Source of the DNA: Candidatus Cloacimonadota bacterium
GTDB lineage: Bacteria > Cloacimonadota > Cloacimonadia > JGIOTU-2
Length of the DNA: 30,265 bases
Reading direction: 5' to 3'
Assembly: GCA_011043895.1 (NCBI GenBank)
Contig: DRBZ01000066.1
Coordinates: forward strand, 1 to 30,265
A program made the translations under genes and the position numbers. The notes beneath the pieces were generated by a model. The model did not search any database. It was not told the DNA's origin and saw only the letters and a list, made by a program, of their open reading frames with translations. Below are positions 1 through 7,226 of the stretch, one piece after another (position 1 is the stretch's first letter; the number at the start of each line of letters is the position of its first letter).

Positions 1-129
1 CCTGGTGATAGGGGCATTATGACGATCGATCTTCTTACCCCTATTGCAATGGAAAAAGGTCTTCGTTTTGCGATTCGTGAAGGTGGACGCACAGTTGGTG
101 GCGGAGTTGTCACAGAGATAATCGAATAA
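1..129 (+). CDS. tuf: Elongation factor Tu, C-terminal end (partial)
   Basis: The window opens inside a gene whose last 42 codons are readable in frame 1 and stop at TAA 127-129. They encode the end of EF-Tu domain III, including TPIAMEKGLRFAIREGGRTV, one of the most conserved segments of EF-Tu, and finish VVTEIIE. EF-Tu is the GTPase that brings aminoacyl-tRNA to the ribosome. Only the C-terminus is present, so the GTPase domain cannot be inspected. Its place directly before rpmG, tRNA-Trp and secE matches the tufB position of many genomes. There is no second tuf after fusA in this window. Confidence 0.97.
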   Translation, partial: PGDRGIMTIDLLTPIAMEKGLRFAIREGGRTVGGGVVTEIIE

Positions 130-139
130 GTACAATATA

Positions 140-289
140 ATGAGAATTTATATTAAACTTGCTTGCTCTGAATGTAAGATGCGTAATTACGTAACTACAA
201 AGAATGAGCAGACTCATCCCAATAAATTGGAGTTTAAGAAATATTGTCCAACCTGTAGAAAGCATACACTTCATAAAGAAACAAAATAG
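140..289 (+). CDS. rpmG: 50S ribosomal protein L33
   Basis: This 49-residue basic protein is too short for many ORF filters. It belongs to the large ribosomal subunit near the E site. Two CxxC pairs (C9/C12 and C36/C39) form the zinc ribbon of the C+ type of L33, and the segment KKYCPTCRKHTLHKE is typical of the family. The ATG at 140 lies 10 bases after the tuf stop. No good Shine-Dalgarno site precedes it (only an AATAAG-like stretch), so coupling to tuf translation is likely. The tRNA-Trp gene begins 10 bases after its stop codon, in the usual rpmG-trnW-secE order. Confidence 0.96.
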   Translation: MRIYIKLACSECKMRNYVTTKNEQTHPNKLEFKKYCPTCRKHTLHKETK

Positions 290-299
290 GTCAATGTGT

Positions 300-375
300 A
301 GGGCTGTAGCTTAATTGGCAAAGCGGCGGTCTCCAAAACCGAAGAGTGCGGGTTCAATTCCTGCCAGCCCTGCCA
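300..375 (+). tRNA. trnW: tRNA-Trp (anticodon CCA)
   Basis: The cloverleaf can be folded by hand. The acceptor stem pairs 300-306 with 365-371 (7 of 7 pairs). The D stem pairs 309-312 with 321-324. The anticodon stem pairs 327-330 with 338-341, with a G326/A342 mismatch at its base. The loop is CTCCAAA with anticodon CCA at 333-335. The T stem pairs 348-352 with 360-364 (one G-U), with loop TTCAATT. The variable loop has 5 bases. The discriminator is G372, and the CCA tail is encoded at 373-375. The gene sits between rpmG and secE with only short gaps, so it is probably cut out of a longer mRNA. Confidence 0.98.
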
Positions 376-396
376 TTTATTTTAAGGAAAAAATTT

Positions 397-585
397 ATGT
401 TTAAAAAAATCGGTAAATTTTTGAAAGAAGTCCGCCAGGAACTTAAATACGTTGTCTGGCCAACAAAAGCTGACCTGAAAGAAGGTACAGCTGTAGTTAT
501 TGCTTTCTCTGTAATTCTTGGAATCTTTATTTGGATTGTTGACAACATCTTCACCCAAATAGTCAACCTTGTGTTATTTAGATAG
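397..585 (+). CDS. secE: Preprotein translocase subunit SecE
   Basis: This 62-residue single-span membrane protein is the small clamp subunit of the SecYEG translocon. It has an amphipathic N-terminal helix (KKIGKFLKEVRQELKYVVWP) with the conserved WPTK motif at residues 21-24. One hydrophobic segment follows at about 31-53. The length is that of the short one-helix SecE found in most bacteria. The reading frame is open further upstream into the tRNA gene, but ATG 397 is chosen because AAGGA (384-388) precedes it and the family starts there. It directly precedes nusG, as in most bacteria. Its partner SecY is encoded about 23 kb downstream. Confidence 0.97.
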   Translation: MFKKIGKFLKEVRQELKYVVWPTKADLKEGTAVVIAFSVILGIFIWIVDNIFTQIVNLVLFR

Positions 586-589
586 GATC

Positions 590-1120
590 ATGGAAAAGAA
601 GTGGTATGTGCTACACACCTATGTGGGCAAAGAGAAAAAGGTGAAAGAAGCTCTCGAAAAGTATCTTGAGGATAGTGATCTGAAAGAATACTTCGGTGAT
701 ATTGTTATTCCGGTTCATAATACCTTTGTAATGCGAGCTGGTAAAAAGAAAGTCATTGAGAGGAAGATTTTCCCAAACTATATCCTCATCGAAATGGAAA
801 TGAATCCCGAAACCTATCAGTTTGTGCTTCGATTACCAGCAACCACTAAATTTCTCGGTGGAAATAAGACGCCTAAACCATTATCAAAAAAAGAAGTGAA
901 TAGACTTCTTGGAACGAAAAAAGATAAAGATGCTATCTCAAATGAGATGAAATTTCTCGTTGGTGATCGTATTAAAATAATTGATGGTCCTTTTGATGAT
1001 TTTGAAGGGGCAATCGAAAGAATTATTGAAGATAAAGAAAAACTTGTTGTAAGCGTAACAGTTTTTGGACGTATCACTCCAGTTGAAGTTAGCTTCAATC
1101 AAGTAGAAAAACTCGATTAA
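590..1120 (+). CDS. nusG: Transcription termination/antitermination protein NusG
   Basis: This 176-residue protein binds RNA polymerase and suppresses or promotes pausing. In many bacteria it links polymerase to S10 or Rho. The NGN domain covers about residues 1-95 and begins with KKWYVLHTYVGKEKKV; the conserved FPNYILIEM is at 61-69. A KOW domain covers about 122-176, with the motif VGDRIKIIDGPFDDFEG. ATG 590 is chosen because the frame upstream overlaps secE and AGGA (584-587), within the secE stop region, serves as ribosome site. The length is normal. Its partners S10 and the beta and beta' subunits are encoded in the same block. Confidence 0.97.
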   Translation: MEKKWYVLHTYVGKEKKVKEALEKYLEDSDLKEYFGDIVIPVHNTFVMRAGKKKVIERKIFPNYILIEMEMNPETYQFVLRLPATTKFLGGNKTPKPLSKKEVNRLLGTKKDKDAISNEMKFLVGDRIKIIDGPFDDFEGAIERIIEDKEKLVVSVTVFGRITPVEVSFNQVEKLD

Positions 1121-1128
1121 GGGTTACT

Positions 1129-1554
1129 ATGGCAAAGAAAATTTTAGCAAAAGTCAAATTACAATTACCTGCTGGACAGGCTACTCCGGCACCTCCAGTT
1201 GGACCTGCTTTGGGTCAGCATGGAGTCAATATAGGTGAATTTTGTAAGAAGTTCAATGATATCACAAAGGATCAACCAGGTATGATCATTCCGGCTGAGA
1301 TCACAATCTATACAGATCGTACCTTCACTTTTATAACCAAAACGCCTCCTGCTGCAGTATTGATCAAGAAAGAAGCTGGATTAGCAAAGGGTTCAGGTGT
1401 ACCAAATCATGAAAAAGTCGGTATGCTGACCAAGGAACAGGTAGCTAAGATTGCTAAGATAAAGATGCCTGATCTCAATGCAGCAGATCTTGAAGCAGCA
1501 ATGGAAATGATCGCTGGAACTGCCCGTAGCATGGGCGTTACAGTGCAGCAATAG
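1129..1554 (+). CDS. rplK: 50S ribosomal protein L11
   Basis: This 141-residue protein forms the GTPase-associated centre on 23S rRNA with L10 and L7/L12. The N-terminal domain carries the signature PAPPVGPALGQHGVNI with the two hinge prolines. The C-terminal rRNA-binding domain contains GSGVPNHEKVGMLT and ends with IAGTARSMGVTV. The length equals that of E. coli L11. The start ATG 1129 follows TAAGGG overlapping the nusG stop codon, leaving 8 bases between the genes. The order nusG-rplK-rplA is standard. Confidence 0.98.
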   Translation: MAKKILAKVKLQLPAGQATPAPPVGPALGQHGVNIGEFCKKFNDITKDQPGMIIPAEITIYTDRTFTFITKTPPAAVLIKKEAGLAKGSGVPNHEKVGMLTKEQVAKIAKIKMPDLNAADLEAAMEMIAGTARSMGVTVQQ

Positions 1555-1571
1555 GTTGAGGAGTTATCTAA

Positions 1572-2279
1572 ATGAAACGAGGAAAAAAATATATTCAATC
1601 CACAGAAAAATTTGATAAAGAAAAAGCTTATGAAATCAATGAATCTATTACACTTCTAAAAGAGATGGCTAATAGAAACTTCGATGAAACAGTTGAACTC
1701 CATGTCCGTCTGGGAGTTGATCCAAAAAAAGCCAATCAAATGGTACGTGGTACTGTTGTGCTTCCTCATGGAACTGGCAAGCAGGTCAAGGTTCTGGTAT
1801 TTGCAGAAGGAGATAAAGCTGAAGAAGCAAAGAATGCTGGTGCTGACTTTGTTGGAATGGATGATCTTGCAGAAAAGATCATGGGAGGTTGGACAGATTT
1901 TGATGTAGCAATTGCAACTCCGGATATGATGGGAAAGGTCGGTAAACTCGCTCGAATTCTTGGACCAAGAAGACTCATGCCAAATCCAAAAGCTGGTACT
2001 ATAACTAATGAGATTGAAAAAGCCGTGAAAGAAGCAAAAGCAGGTAAGGTTGAATACAGAATCGACAAATTCGCTAACATTCATGTTCCTATCGGAAAGA
2101 TTTCTTTTGATAATGATAAGATCTCTGAGAATAGTGAATCGGTGATGAAAGCGATTTTGAGGGATAGACCTGCTTCAGCAAAGGGTAGATATGTGCGTAA
2201 TATTACACTTTGTTCAACAATGAGTCCCGGTATTAAGATAGATTCAGTTAATTATATCAAAGCCATTCAGGCGAAATAA
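1572..2279 (+). CDS. rplA: 50S ribosomal protein L1
   Basis: This 235-residue protein is the mobile stalk protein beside the E site. In well studied bacteria it also represses its own operon by binding mRNA. Visible family motifs are DETVELHVRLGVDPKKANQM, RGTVVLPHGTGK and LGPRRLMPNPKAGT. The length is normal (E. coli 234). GAGGAG at 1558-1563 precedes ATG 1572. I saw no obvious copy of an L1 rRNA-like site in the short gap before rplK or rplA, but I did not fold the region exhaustively. Confidence 0.98.
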   Translation: MKRGKKYIQSTEKFDKEKAYEINESITLLKEMANRNFDETVELHVRLGVDPKKANQMVRGTVVLPHGTGKQVKVLVFAEGDKAEEAKNAGADFVGMDDLAEKIMGGWTDFDVAIATPDMMGKVGKLARILGPRRLMPNPKAGTITNEIEKAVKEAKAGKVEYRIDKFANIHVPIGKISFDNDKISENSESVMKAILRDRPASAKGRYVRNITLCSTMSPGIKIDSVNYIKAIQAK

Positions 2280-2293
2280 ATAGGAAAATTTTT

Positions 2294-2836
2294 ATGGAAC
2301 AGAAAGCTGTAAATCCTAGAAATATAGAGACAGTTCAGCAGATTAAAGAACGTTTAGACCAAGCAAAATCAATTGTGCTGATTGATTATAAAGGTATATC
2401 AGTTAAGGAAGATACAGATCTTAGAAGTAAATTCCGAGAAAATGATGTAGATTATTTTGTTGCTAAGAACACACTGATCAAGCTTGCAGCAAAAGATCTA
2501 TCGTTGGAGGGACTTGACGAACATCTTCTTGGTCCTACTGCAATTGCTGTATCCAAAATTGACGAAGTAGCTCCATCAAAGATTATTGCTGATTTTGTTA
2601 AGGATATTCCAGAAGAGAGAGAACTCCTTAAATTTAAAGTTGGTATTATTGATGATCAGTTAATGGATGTGGAACAACTGAAACAAATTATTTCCTTACC
2701 ATCCAAGCAGGAACTTCTAGCAAAGGTCCTTGGAGGTCTCAACTCACCAATCAGTGGACTTGTATATACCTTGAACAGCATTTTACAGAAGTTAGTTCTT
2801 GTCGTAAACGAGATAAAGAACCAGAAGCAAGCGTAA
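2294..2836 (+). CDS. rplJ: 50S ribosomal protein L10
   Basis: This 180-residue base of the L7/L12 stalk binds 23S rRNA through its N-terminal domain. Conserved parts are DYKGISVKEDTDLRSKFR (31-48), YFVAKNTLIKLA (54-65) and LLGPTAIAVS (78-87). The C-terminal helix (about 150-180) is the expected docking site for L7/L12 dimers. It is about 15 residues longer than E. coli L10. TAGGA at 2281-2285 precedes ATG 2294 with an 8-base spacer. Only 14 bases separate it from rplA, so the long L10 leader seen in other bacteria cannot fit between the two genes. Confidence 0.97.
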   Translation: MEQKAVNPRNIETVQQIKERLDQAKSIVLIDYKGISVKEDTDLRSKFRENDVDYFVAKNTLIKLAAKDLSLEGLDEHLLGPTAIAVSKIDEVAPSKIIADFVKDIPEERELLKFKVGIIDDQLMDVEQLKQIISLPSKQELLAKVLGGLNSPISGLVYTLNSILQKLVLVVNEIKNQKQA

Positions 2837-2906
2837 TTAAAATAACTGCACATAACATTAAGCTAAAATGTAAATAATGAAATATATGCTTATTTAGGAG
2901 GATATA
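2837..2906 (+). other. rplJ-rplL intergenic gap
   Basis: This 70-base AT-rich gap is longer than most in the cluster. Only weak AU pairings can be drawn, such as ACATT with AATGT and AAATAA with TTATTT, so I do not call a structure. It ends in a full AGGAGG at 2896-2901, five bases before the rplL start. That is one of the best ribosome binding sites in the window. Confidence 0.6.
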
Positions 2907-3293
2907 ATGGCAGAAGGCAGCAAAAAAGATAAGATTATTGAGCTCATTAAAGAACTCAATGTTATGGAATTAGCCGAGCTAGTGAAGGCACTAGAAGACG
3001 AATTTGGTGTAACAGCTGCTGCACCAGTCGCGGCTGTTGCGGGTCCAGCTACGGCTGAAGCTGCAAAACCTGATGAAGAAAAAACCGAATTTGACGTCAT
3101 TCTCAAAGATGCTGGTGCAAAGAAGATCCAGGTCATCAAAGTGGTTCGTCAGATCACAAAATTAGGTCTTAAAGAATCCAAAGCTTTAGTTGATGAAGCT
3201 CCAAAGCCAGTCGCAGAAGGTGTTTCAAAGGAAGAAGCACAATCTATCAAAGAGAAGATTGAAGCTGAAGGTGGCACTGTAGAGATCAAGTAA
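2907..3293 (+). CDS. rplL: 50S ribosomal protein L7/L12
   Basis: This 128-residue acidic stalk protein is present in several copies per ribosome and recruits translation GTPases. The N-terminal dimerisation domain spans about 1-34. A hinge rich in alanine, proline and valine spans about 35-59. The globular C-terminal domain (about 60-128) contains EFDVILKDAGAKKIQVIKVV and GLKESKALVDEAPK, the factor-binding helices. AGGAGG at 2896-2901 with a 5-base spacer sets the start. The strong site and separate gap suit a protein made in molar excess over its neighbours. A structured gap of 90 bases separates it from rpoB. Confidence 0.98.
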   Translation: MAEGSKKDKIIELIKELNVMELAELVKALEDEFGVTAAAPVAAVAGPATAEAAKPDEEKTEFDVILKDAGAKKIQVIKVVRQITKLGLKESKALVDEAPKPVAEGVSKEEAQSIKEKIEAEGGTVEIK

Positions 3294-3300
3294 GTATAAT
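3271..3300 (+). promoter_or_regulatory. Possible internal promoter before rpoB
   Basis: A perfect TATAAT (3295-3300) overlaps the end of rplL. GTGGCA lies 18 bases upstream at 3271-3276 and matches 4 of 6 positions of a sigma-70 -35 box, but it lies within rplL codons. This could start an extra rpoBC transcript, but AT-rich DNA yields such hexamers by chance. Confidence 0.3.
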
Positions 3301-3317
3301 GTGTGATCTTACACATT
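3298..3317 (+). other. Small hairpin after rplL
   Basis: A perfect 7-bp inverted repeat, AATGTGT (3298-3304) and ACACATT (3311-3317), flanks the 6-base loop GATCTT. It is AU-rich and not followed by a T run, so it is not a terminator by itself. It could be a processing site or a 3' end-protecting hairpin for rplL mRNA, or an inverted-repeat protein site. Confidence 0.5.
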
Positions 3318-3333
3318 TAATCCAAAGATTATT

Positions 3334-3367
3334 AGACTCTTCATTCTTCGGAGTGAAGATGTCTTTT
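3334..3367 (+). promoter_or_regulatory. rplL-rpoB hairpin with UUCG loop (attenuator or RNase site candidate)
   Basis: Bases 3334-3346 pair with 3351-3364: 13 pairs including one G-U, with a single bulged T at 3360. The loop is TTCG at 3347-3350, closed by C-G, the exceptionally stable cUUCGg tetraloop. A short T run (3364-3367) follows. In E. coli the same intergenic position holds a partial terminator and an RNase III site that set the ratio of ribosomal protein to polymerase mRNA. The same role here is inferred from position and structure. The structure ends 7 bases before the rpoB ribosome site. Confidence 0.7.
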
Positions 3368-3383
3368 GCTAATTAAGGAGCAC

Positions 3384-6300
3384 ATGAAGGAAAGAAAAAA
3401 CTTTTCCAAGATGGCCGAGAGTCTGCATGGGTTTAAACTACCAGAGGTAGAGGTCCCAAATTTACTTACTATGCAGATGGGATCATACTCAAAGTTTCTC
3501 CAAAAGGATGTTTTACCGGAGAAAAGAAAAAATATCGGCTTGCAGGAAGTATTCAATAATCATTTCCCTGTCGAAGATACTCAGGGACAGTTTCTTTTAG
3601 AATTTATTCAATACAATATTCTAAAGGAGAAATACACTCCAGATGAATGTATTGAACGCAACTTGACCTATAGCTCTCCTTTGAAAGTAAAATTCAGGCT
3701 GACAACCTTCGAGAAAACAGTCGAAGGAGAACAGCAGCGAGTAAAAAGTGTGAAGGAAAAGGACCTTTTCCTCGGTGAAATACCTATGATCACCGACAGG
3801 GGAACCTTTATTATTAATGGAGAAGAGCGTGTGATAATCAGCCAACTTCATCGTTCACCTGGTGTAACTTTCACTAGTGAAACCCATGGGAGTGGCAAGA
3901 TACTTTATAACGCTAAAGTGATCCCAGTTCAAGGATCATGGTTCCAGTTCGTTACTGATGCACAGGATGTGGTTTATGTGCTCATAGACAAACGCCATAA
4001 AGTGCCAGTTACGACTATTCTTAGATGTCTCGGGCTATCTGATAACAACAAGATCAGAGAAAATTTCTATCATCCGCAAGAACTGGATTTGAGCAAAGAA
4101 GAATTTCTTGATAGAGTTCTTTTCTCAGATATTATAGACAAAAAAAGTGGTGAGATTATTGCTGAAGGTGGAGCGCTTCTTAATGAAGGACTTGTAGATA
4201 AACTACTTAATGCAAAAGTTAAGAAAGTACAGGTCATACCCCTTGAGCAGGAAGATGAGAAAAAGATAATAGAAAGTACACTTTCCAAAGATCCTACATC
4301 ATCTGAGGAAGAAGCGTTGAAATTCATTTATAATATTATCCGTCCTGGTGAAGAACCTCCAATTGATACAGCGAGAGAACTTATTAACAGGATATTCTTT
4401 AATCCAAAAAGATATAGTCTTGGAGAAGTTGGTCGTTACAAAATAAATAAACGACTCCACCTCGATATTCCAATTGAAACCCAGATCCTGACAATTGATG
4501 ATTTCATTGCGATCATCAAAGAGATTGTAAGTTTAATTAAGGGTTTGAGCACCACAGATGATATTGACCATCTAAGCAATCGTCGTGTAAGTGGTGTTGG
4601 TGAACTTGTCGCCAACCAATTTTCAATCGGTCTTTCACGTGTTGCCAGAATTGCACGAGAAAGGATGACACTTAGTTCAAGCGATGATGCTTCGATACTT
4701 GGTTTGGTGAATACCAATGCTTTAATGGCAGTGGTTAATTCATTTTTCCTTACAGGCGAACTTTCGCAGTTCATGGAGCAAACCAATCCACTTGCAGCTA
4801 TCACGCACATGCGACGATTGAGTGCGCTAGGACCTGGCGGTTTGACTAGAGAAAGGGCAGGTTTCGAAGTTCGTGATGTGCACTATTCACACTATGGAAG
4901 AATATGTCCGATCGAAACTCCTGAAGGACCAAATATCGGCTTGCTTACATCACCAGCTTTATATGCTCGAGTGAATCAATTTGGCTTTTTGGAGACTCCA
5001 TATATCAAAGTAGAAAATGGTACAGTAACGGGTAAGGTAGATTATCTTGATCCAACCCAAGAAGAGAATATGAAGATTGCTCAGGCAGGTATAGAGGTCG
5101 ACAAAAAAGGGAACATTATGAAAGATAGGGTGATGTGTCTTACGGGTGGTGATTTTGTACTTGTACCAAAAGAAGAAGTAGATTATATAGACTCTTCACG
5201 TCAACAGATCGTCAGTGTTTCTGCTGGTCTTATACCTTTCTTGGACCATGATGATGCGAATAGAGCACTGATGGGATCAAATATGCAGCGACAAGCTGTC
5301 CCACTGATCAAACCACAACCTCCAACTGTCGCCACCGGTATTGAAAAAATCGTTGCCAAAGACTCTGAACTAGCTATCAAAGCTCCCTTTGATGCAATAG
5401 TTGAAAAGGCAACATCTGATAAAATAGTATTAAAAAGGATTTTATCAGAAGAGGACAAAGATTCTATTTCAGCTCTTGAAGAGGAAAGAACTTTTACCTT
5501 GAAGAAATTTCAACGCACAAATCAGGAAACCTGTATTAATCAGCATCCTGAAGTAACTGCTGGGCAGAAAGTTAAGAAAGGTCAACTCATTACAGATGGT
5601 CCTGCTATCAAAAATTCCGAACTTGCACTCGGGACTAATATGATTGTTGCATTTATGCCATGGTATGGTTATAATTATGAAGATGCGATAATTGTTAGTG
5701 AAAAGGTAGCAAGAGAAGATGAACTTACCTCTATATATATTGAAGAGCTTGAAGTACTGGTAAGAAGCACTCGTGAGGGAGATGAAGAACTTACTGATGA
5801 CATTCCAAATGTCCCTAAATTTGCGCTGCGAAATCTGGATGGTTATGGAGTAGTTCGTGTGGGATCCCATATCAAATCTGGTGATATTCTCGTTGGTAAA
5901 ATCACACCTAAGTCATCAAATGTAGATCTGTCACCCGAAGAGAAACTTATGCGTGCACTTTTCGGCGAACGAGCAGGAGATTTCTCCGACACATCACTAA
6001 AAGCAAAACCAGGTATGGAAGGTGTTGTTGTCGATGTGAAAGTTTTTTCAAAAGCAGAAAGTGATGAACTTTCTGACGCCGAGAAGGAAGAGAAACTTAC
6101 GAAACTAAAGAATAAGTACGATTCTGAAAATAAGAAGATTTATAAATATCTGAAAGCAAAATTATCCGATCTCCTACTTGGTGAAACTGCATATAGAATT
6201 ACTGAAGAAAAAACAGGTAGATTTTTTATACCTCCAAATACCAAGATCTCGAAAGAAGAACTAAAGAAAATATCATTCAGAAAATTGAATTTAGATAGTA

Positions 6301-7202
6301 AACTTGTTACGAATGATAAAAAGAATGAACAGATCTACGAGGAAGTTATTATTGATGTGAAGAATGCACTTGAAGAGAATGATAATAATTTCAAGAAGCA
6401 GAAAGATCGAGTCAAATATGGTGATGAACTTCCTTCTGGTGTGCTTAAGATGGTTAAGATCTATATTGCGAAGAAGCGACAGGTCGAAGTTGGTGATAAG
6501 ATGGCAGGTCGCCATGGTAACAAAGGAGTGATAGCCAAAATTGCTCCAATTGAAGATATGCCATTTTTACAAGACGGTACTCCAGTTGATATTATTCTTA
6601 ATCCTCTTGGTGTGCCCTCAAGAATGAATATTGGGCAAATCCTCGAAACTCACCTTGGTTGGGCTGCACGAGCTCTTGGTTATGATGTTGAAACTCCAGT
6701 TTTTGATGGTGCAACTATTAAAGAGATAACAGAACAACTAAAAAAAGCCAAACTTACTGAGGATGGTAAAGTTGTTCTCTATGATGGTAAAACTGGTGAA
6801 GCGATGCATGAGAGAGTCACTGTGGGAGTAATCTATATGATGAAACTCAATCATCTGGTAGTTGATAAAATGCATGCTCGTTCCACTGGTCCTTATTCAC
6901 TCGTTACCCAGCAACCCCTTGGCGGTAAAGCTCAGCATGGTGGTCAGCGTCTTGGTGAAATGGAAGTGTGGGCATTAGAAGCGTATGGTGCTTCACGACT
7001 ATTGCAGGAAATGCTCACAGTCAAATCTGATGATGTGGATGGTCGAAACCAGACCTATGAAGCAATTACCAAAGGTAAGGAGTTACCAGAACCAGGAATT
7101 CCTGAATCCTTTAATGTATTAGCAAGCGAGCTGAAGAGCTTGTGTCTGGACTTCGATTTGCTTTCTGAAAAAACAGAAAGCTCATCTACAAATAATAAGT
7201 AA
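3384..7202 (+). CDS. rpoB: DNA-directed RNA polymerase subunit beta
   Basis: This 1272-residue subunit forms one side of the polymerase cleft and the rifampicin pocket. Visible motifs are LSQFMEQTNPL (460-470), ITHMRRLSALGPGG (473-486), GYNYEDAII (762-770, with active-site D767), KMAGRHGNKG (1039-1048) and GGKAQHGGQRLGEMEVWALE from 1180. A lysine- and glutamate-rich insert at about 888-1010 occupies the place of the lineage-specific insert 9 of E. coli. ATG 3384 is chosen, with AAGGAG at 3375-3380. The 3-base spacer is short, so M10 at 3411 is a weaker alternative, and an upstream TTG at 3366 lacks a ribosome site. rpoC follows after 24 bases. Confidence 0.97.
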   Translation: MKERKNFSKMAESLHGFKLPEVEVPNLLTMQMGSYSKFLQKDVLPEKRKNIGLQEVFNNHFPVEDTQGQFLLEFIQYNILKEKYTPDECIERNLTYSSPLKVKFRLTTFEKTVEGEQQRVKSVKEKDLFLGEIPMITDRGTFIINGEERVIISQLHRSPGVTFTSETHGSGKILYNAKVIPVQGSWFQFVTDAQDVVYVLIDKRHKVPVTTILRCLGLSDNNKIRENFYHPQELDLSKEEFLDRVLFSDIIDKKSGEIIAEGGALLNEGLVDKLLNAKVKKVQVIPLEQEDEKKIIESTLSKDPTSSEEEALKFIYNIIRPGEEPPIDTARELINRIFFNPKRYSLGEVGRYKINKRLHLDIPIETQILTIDDFIAIIKEIVSLIKGLSTTDDIDHLSNRRVSGVGELVANQFSIGLSRVARIARERMTLSSSDDASILGLVNTNALMAVVNSFFLTGELSQFMEQTNPLAAITHMRRLSALGPGGLTRERAGFEVRDVHYSHYGRICPIETPEGPNIGLLTSPALYARVNQFGFLETPYIKVENGTVTGKVDYLDPTQEENMKIAQAGIEVDKKGNIMKDRVMCLTGGDFVLVPKEEVDYIDSSRQQIVSVSAGLIPFLDHDDANRALMGSNMQRQAVPLIKPQPPTVATGIEKIVAKDSELAIKAPFDAIVEKATSDKIVLKRILSEEDKDSISALEEERTFTLKKFQRTNQETCINQHPEVTAGQKVKKGQLITDGPAIKNSELALGTNMIVAFMPWYGYNYEDAIIVSEKVAREDELTSIYIEELEVLVRSTREGDEELTDDIPNVPKFALRNLDGYGVVRVGSHIKSGDILVGKITPKSSNVDLSPEEKLMRALFGERAGDFSDTSLKAKPGMEGVVVDVKVFSKAESDELSDAEKEEKLTKLKNKYDSENKKIYKYLKAKLSDLLLGETAYRITEEKTGRFFIPPNTKISKEELKKISFRKLNLDSKLVTNDKKNEQIYEEVIIDVKNALEENDNNFKKQKDRVKYGDELPSGVLKMVKIYIAKKRQVEVGDKMAGRHGNKGVIAKIAPIEDMPFLQDGTPVDIILNPLGVPSRMNIGQILETHLGWAARALGYDVETPVFDGATIKEITEQLKKAKLTEDGKVVLYDGKTGEAMHERVTVGVIYMMKLNHLVVDKMHARSTGPYSLVTQQPLGGKAQHGGQRLGEMEVWALEAYGASRLLQEMLTVKSDDVDGRNQTYEAITKGKELPEPGIPESFNVLASELKSLCLDFDLLSEKTESSSTNNK

Positions 7203-7226
7203 CACCCGACAAAATGAGGGTCATAC

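Noticed and set aside
136..141. TATAAT overlapping the rpmG start codon
   Set aside because: No -35 box at a proper distance, and a start downstream would leave rpmG without its initiation codon.
1656..2084. Reverse-strand frame of 142 codons inside rplA
   Set aside because: It lies wholly within a strongly conserved gene on the other strand, has no recognisable domain, and is best explained as a shadow frame.
3366..3383. TTG at 3366 as an upstream start for rpoB
   Set aside because: It overlaps the hairpin and T run, has no ribosome site, and adds six residues not expected in RpoB.
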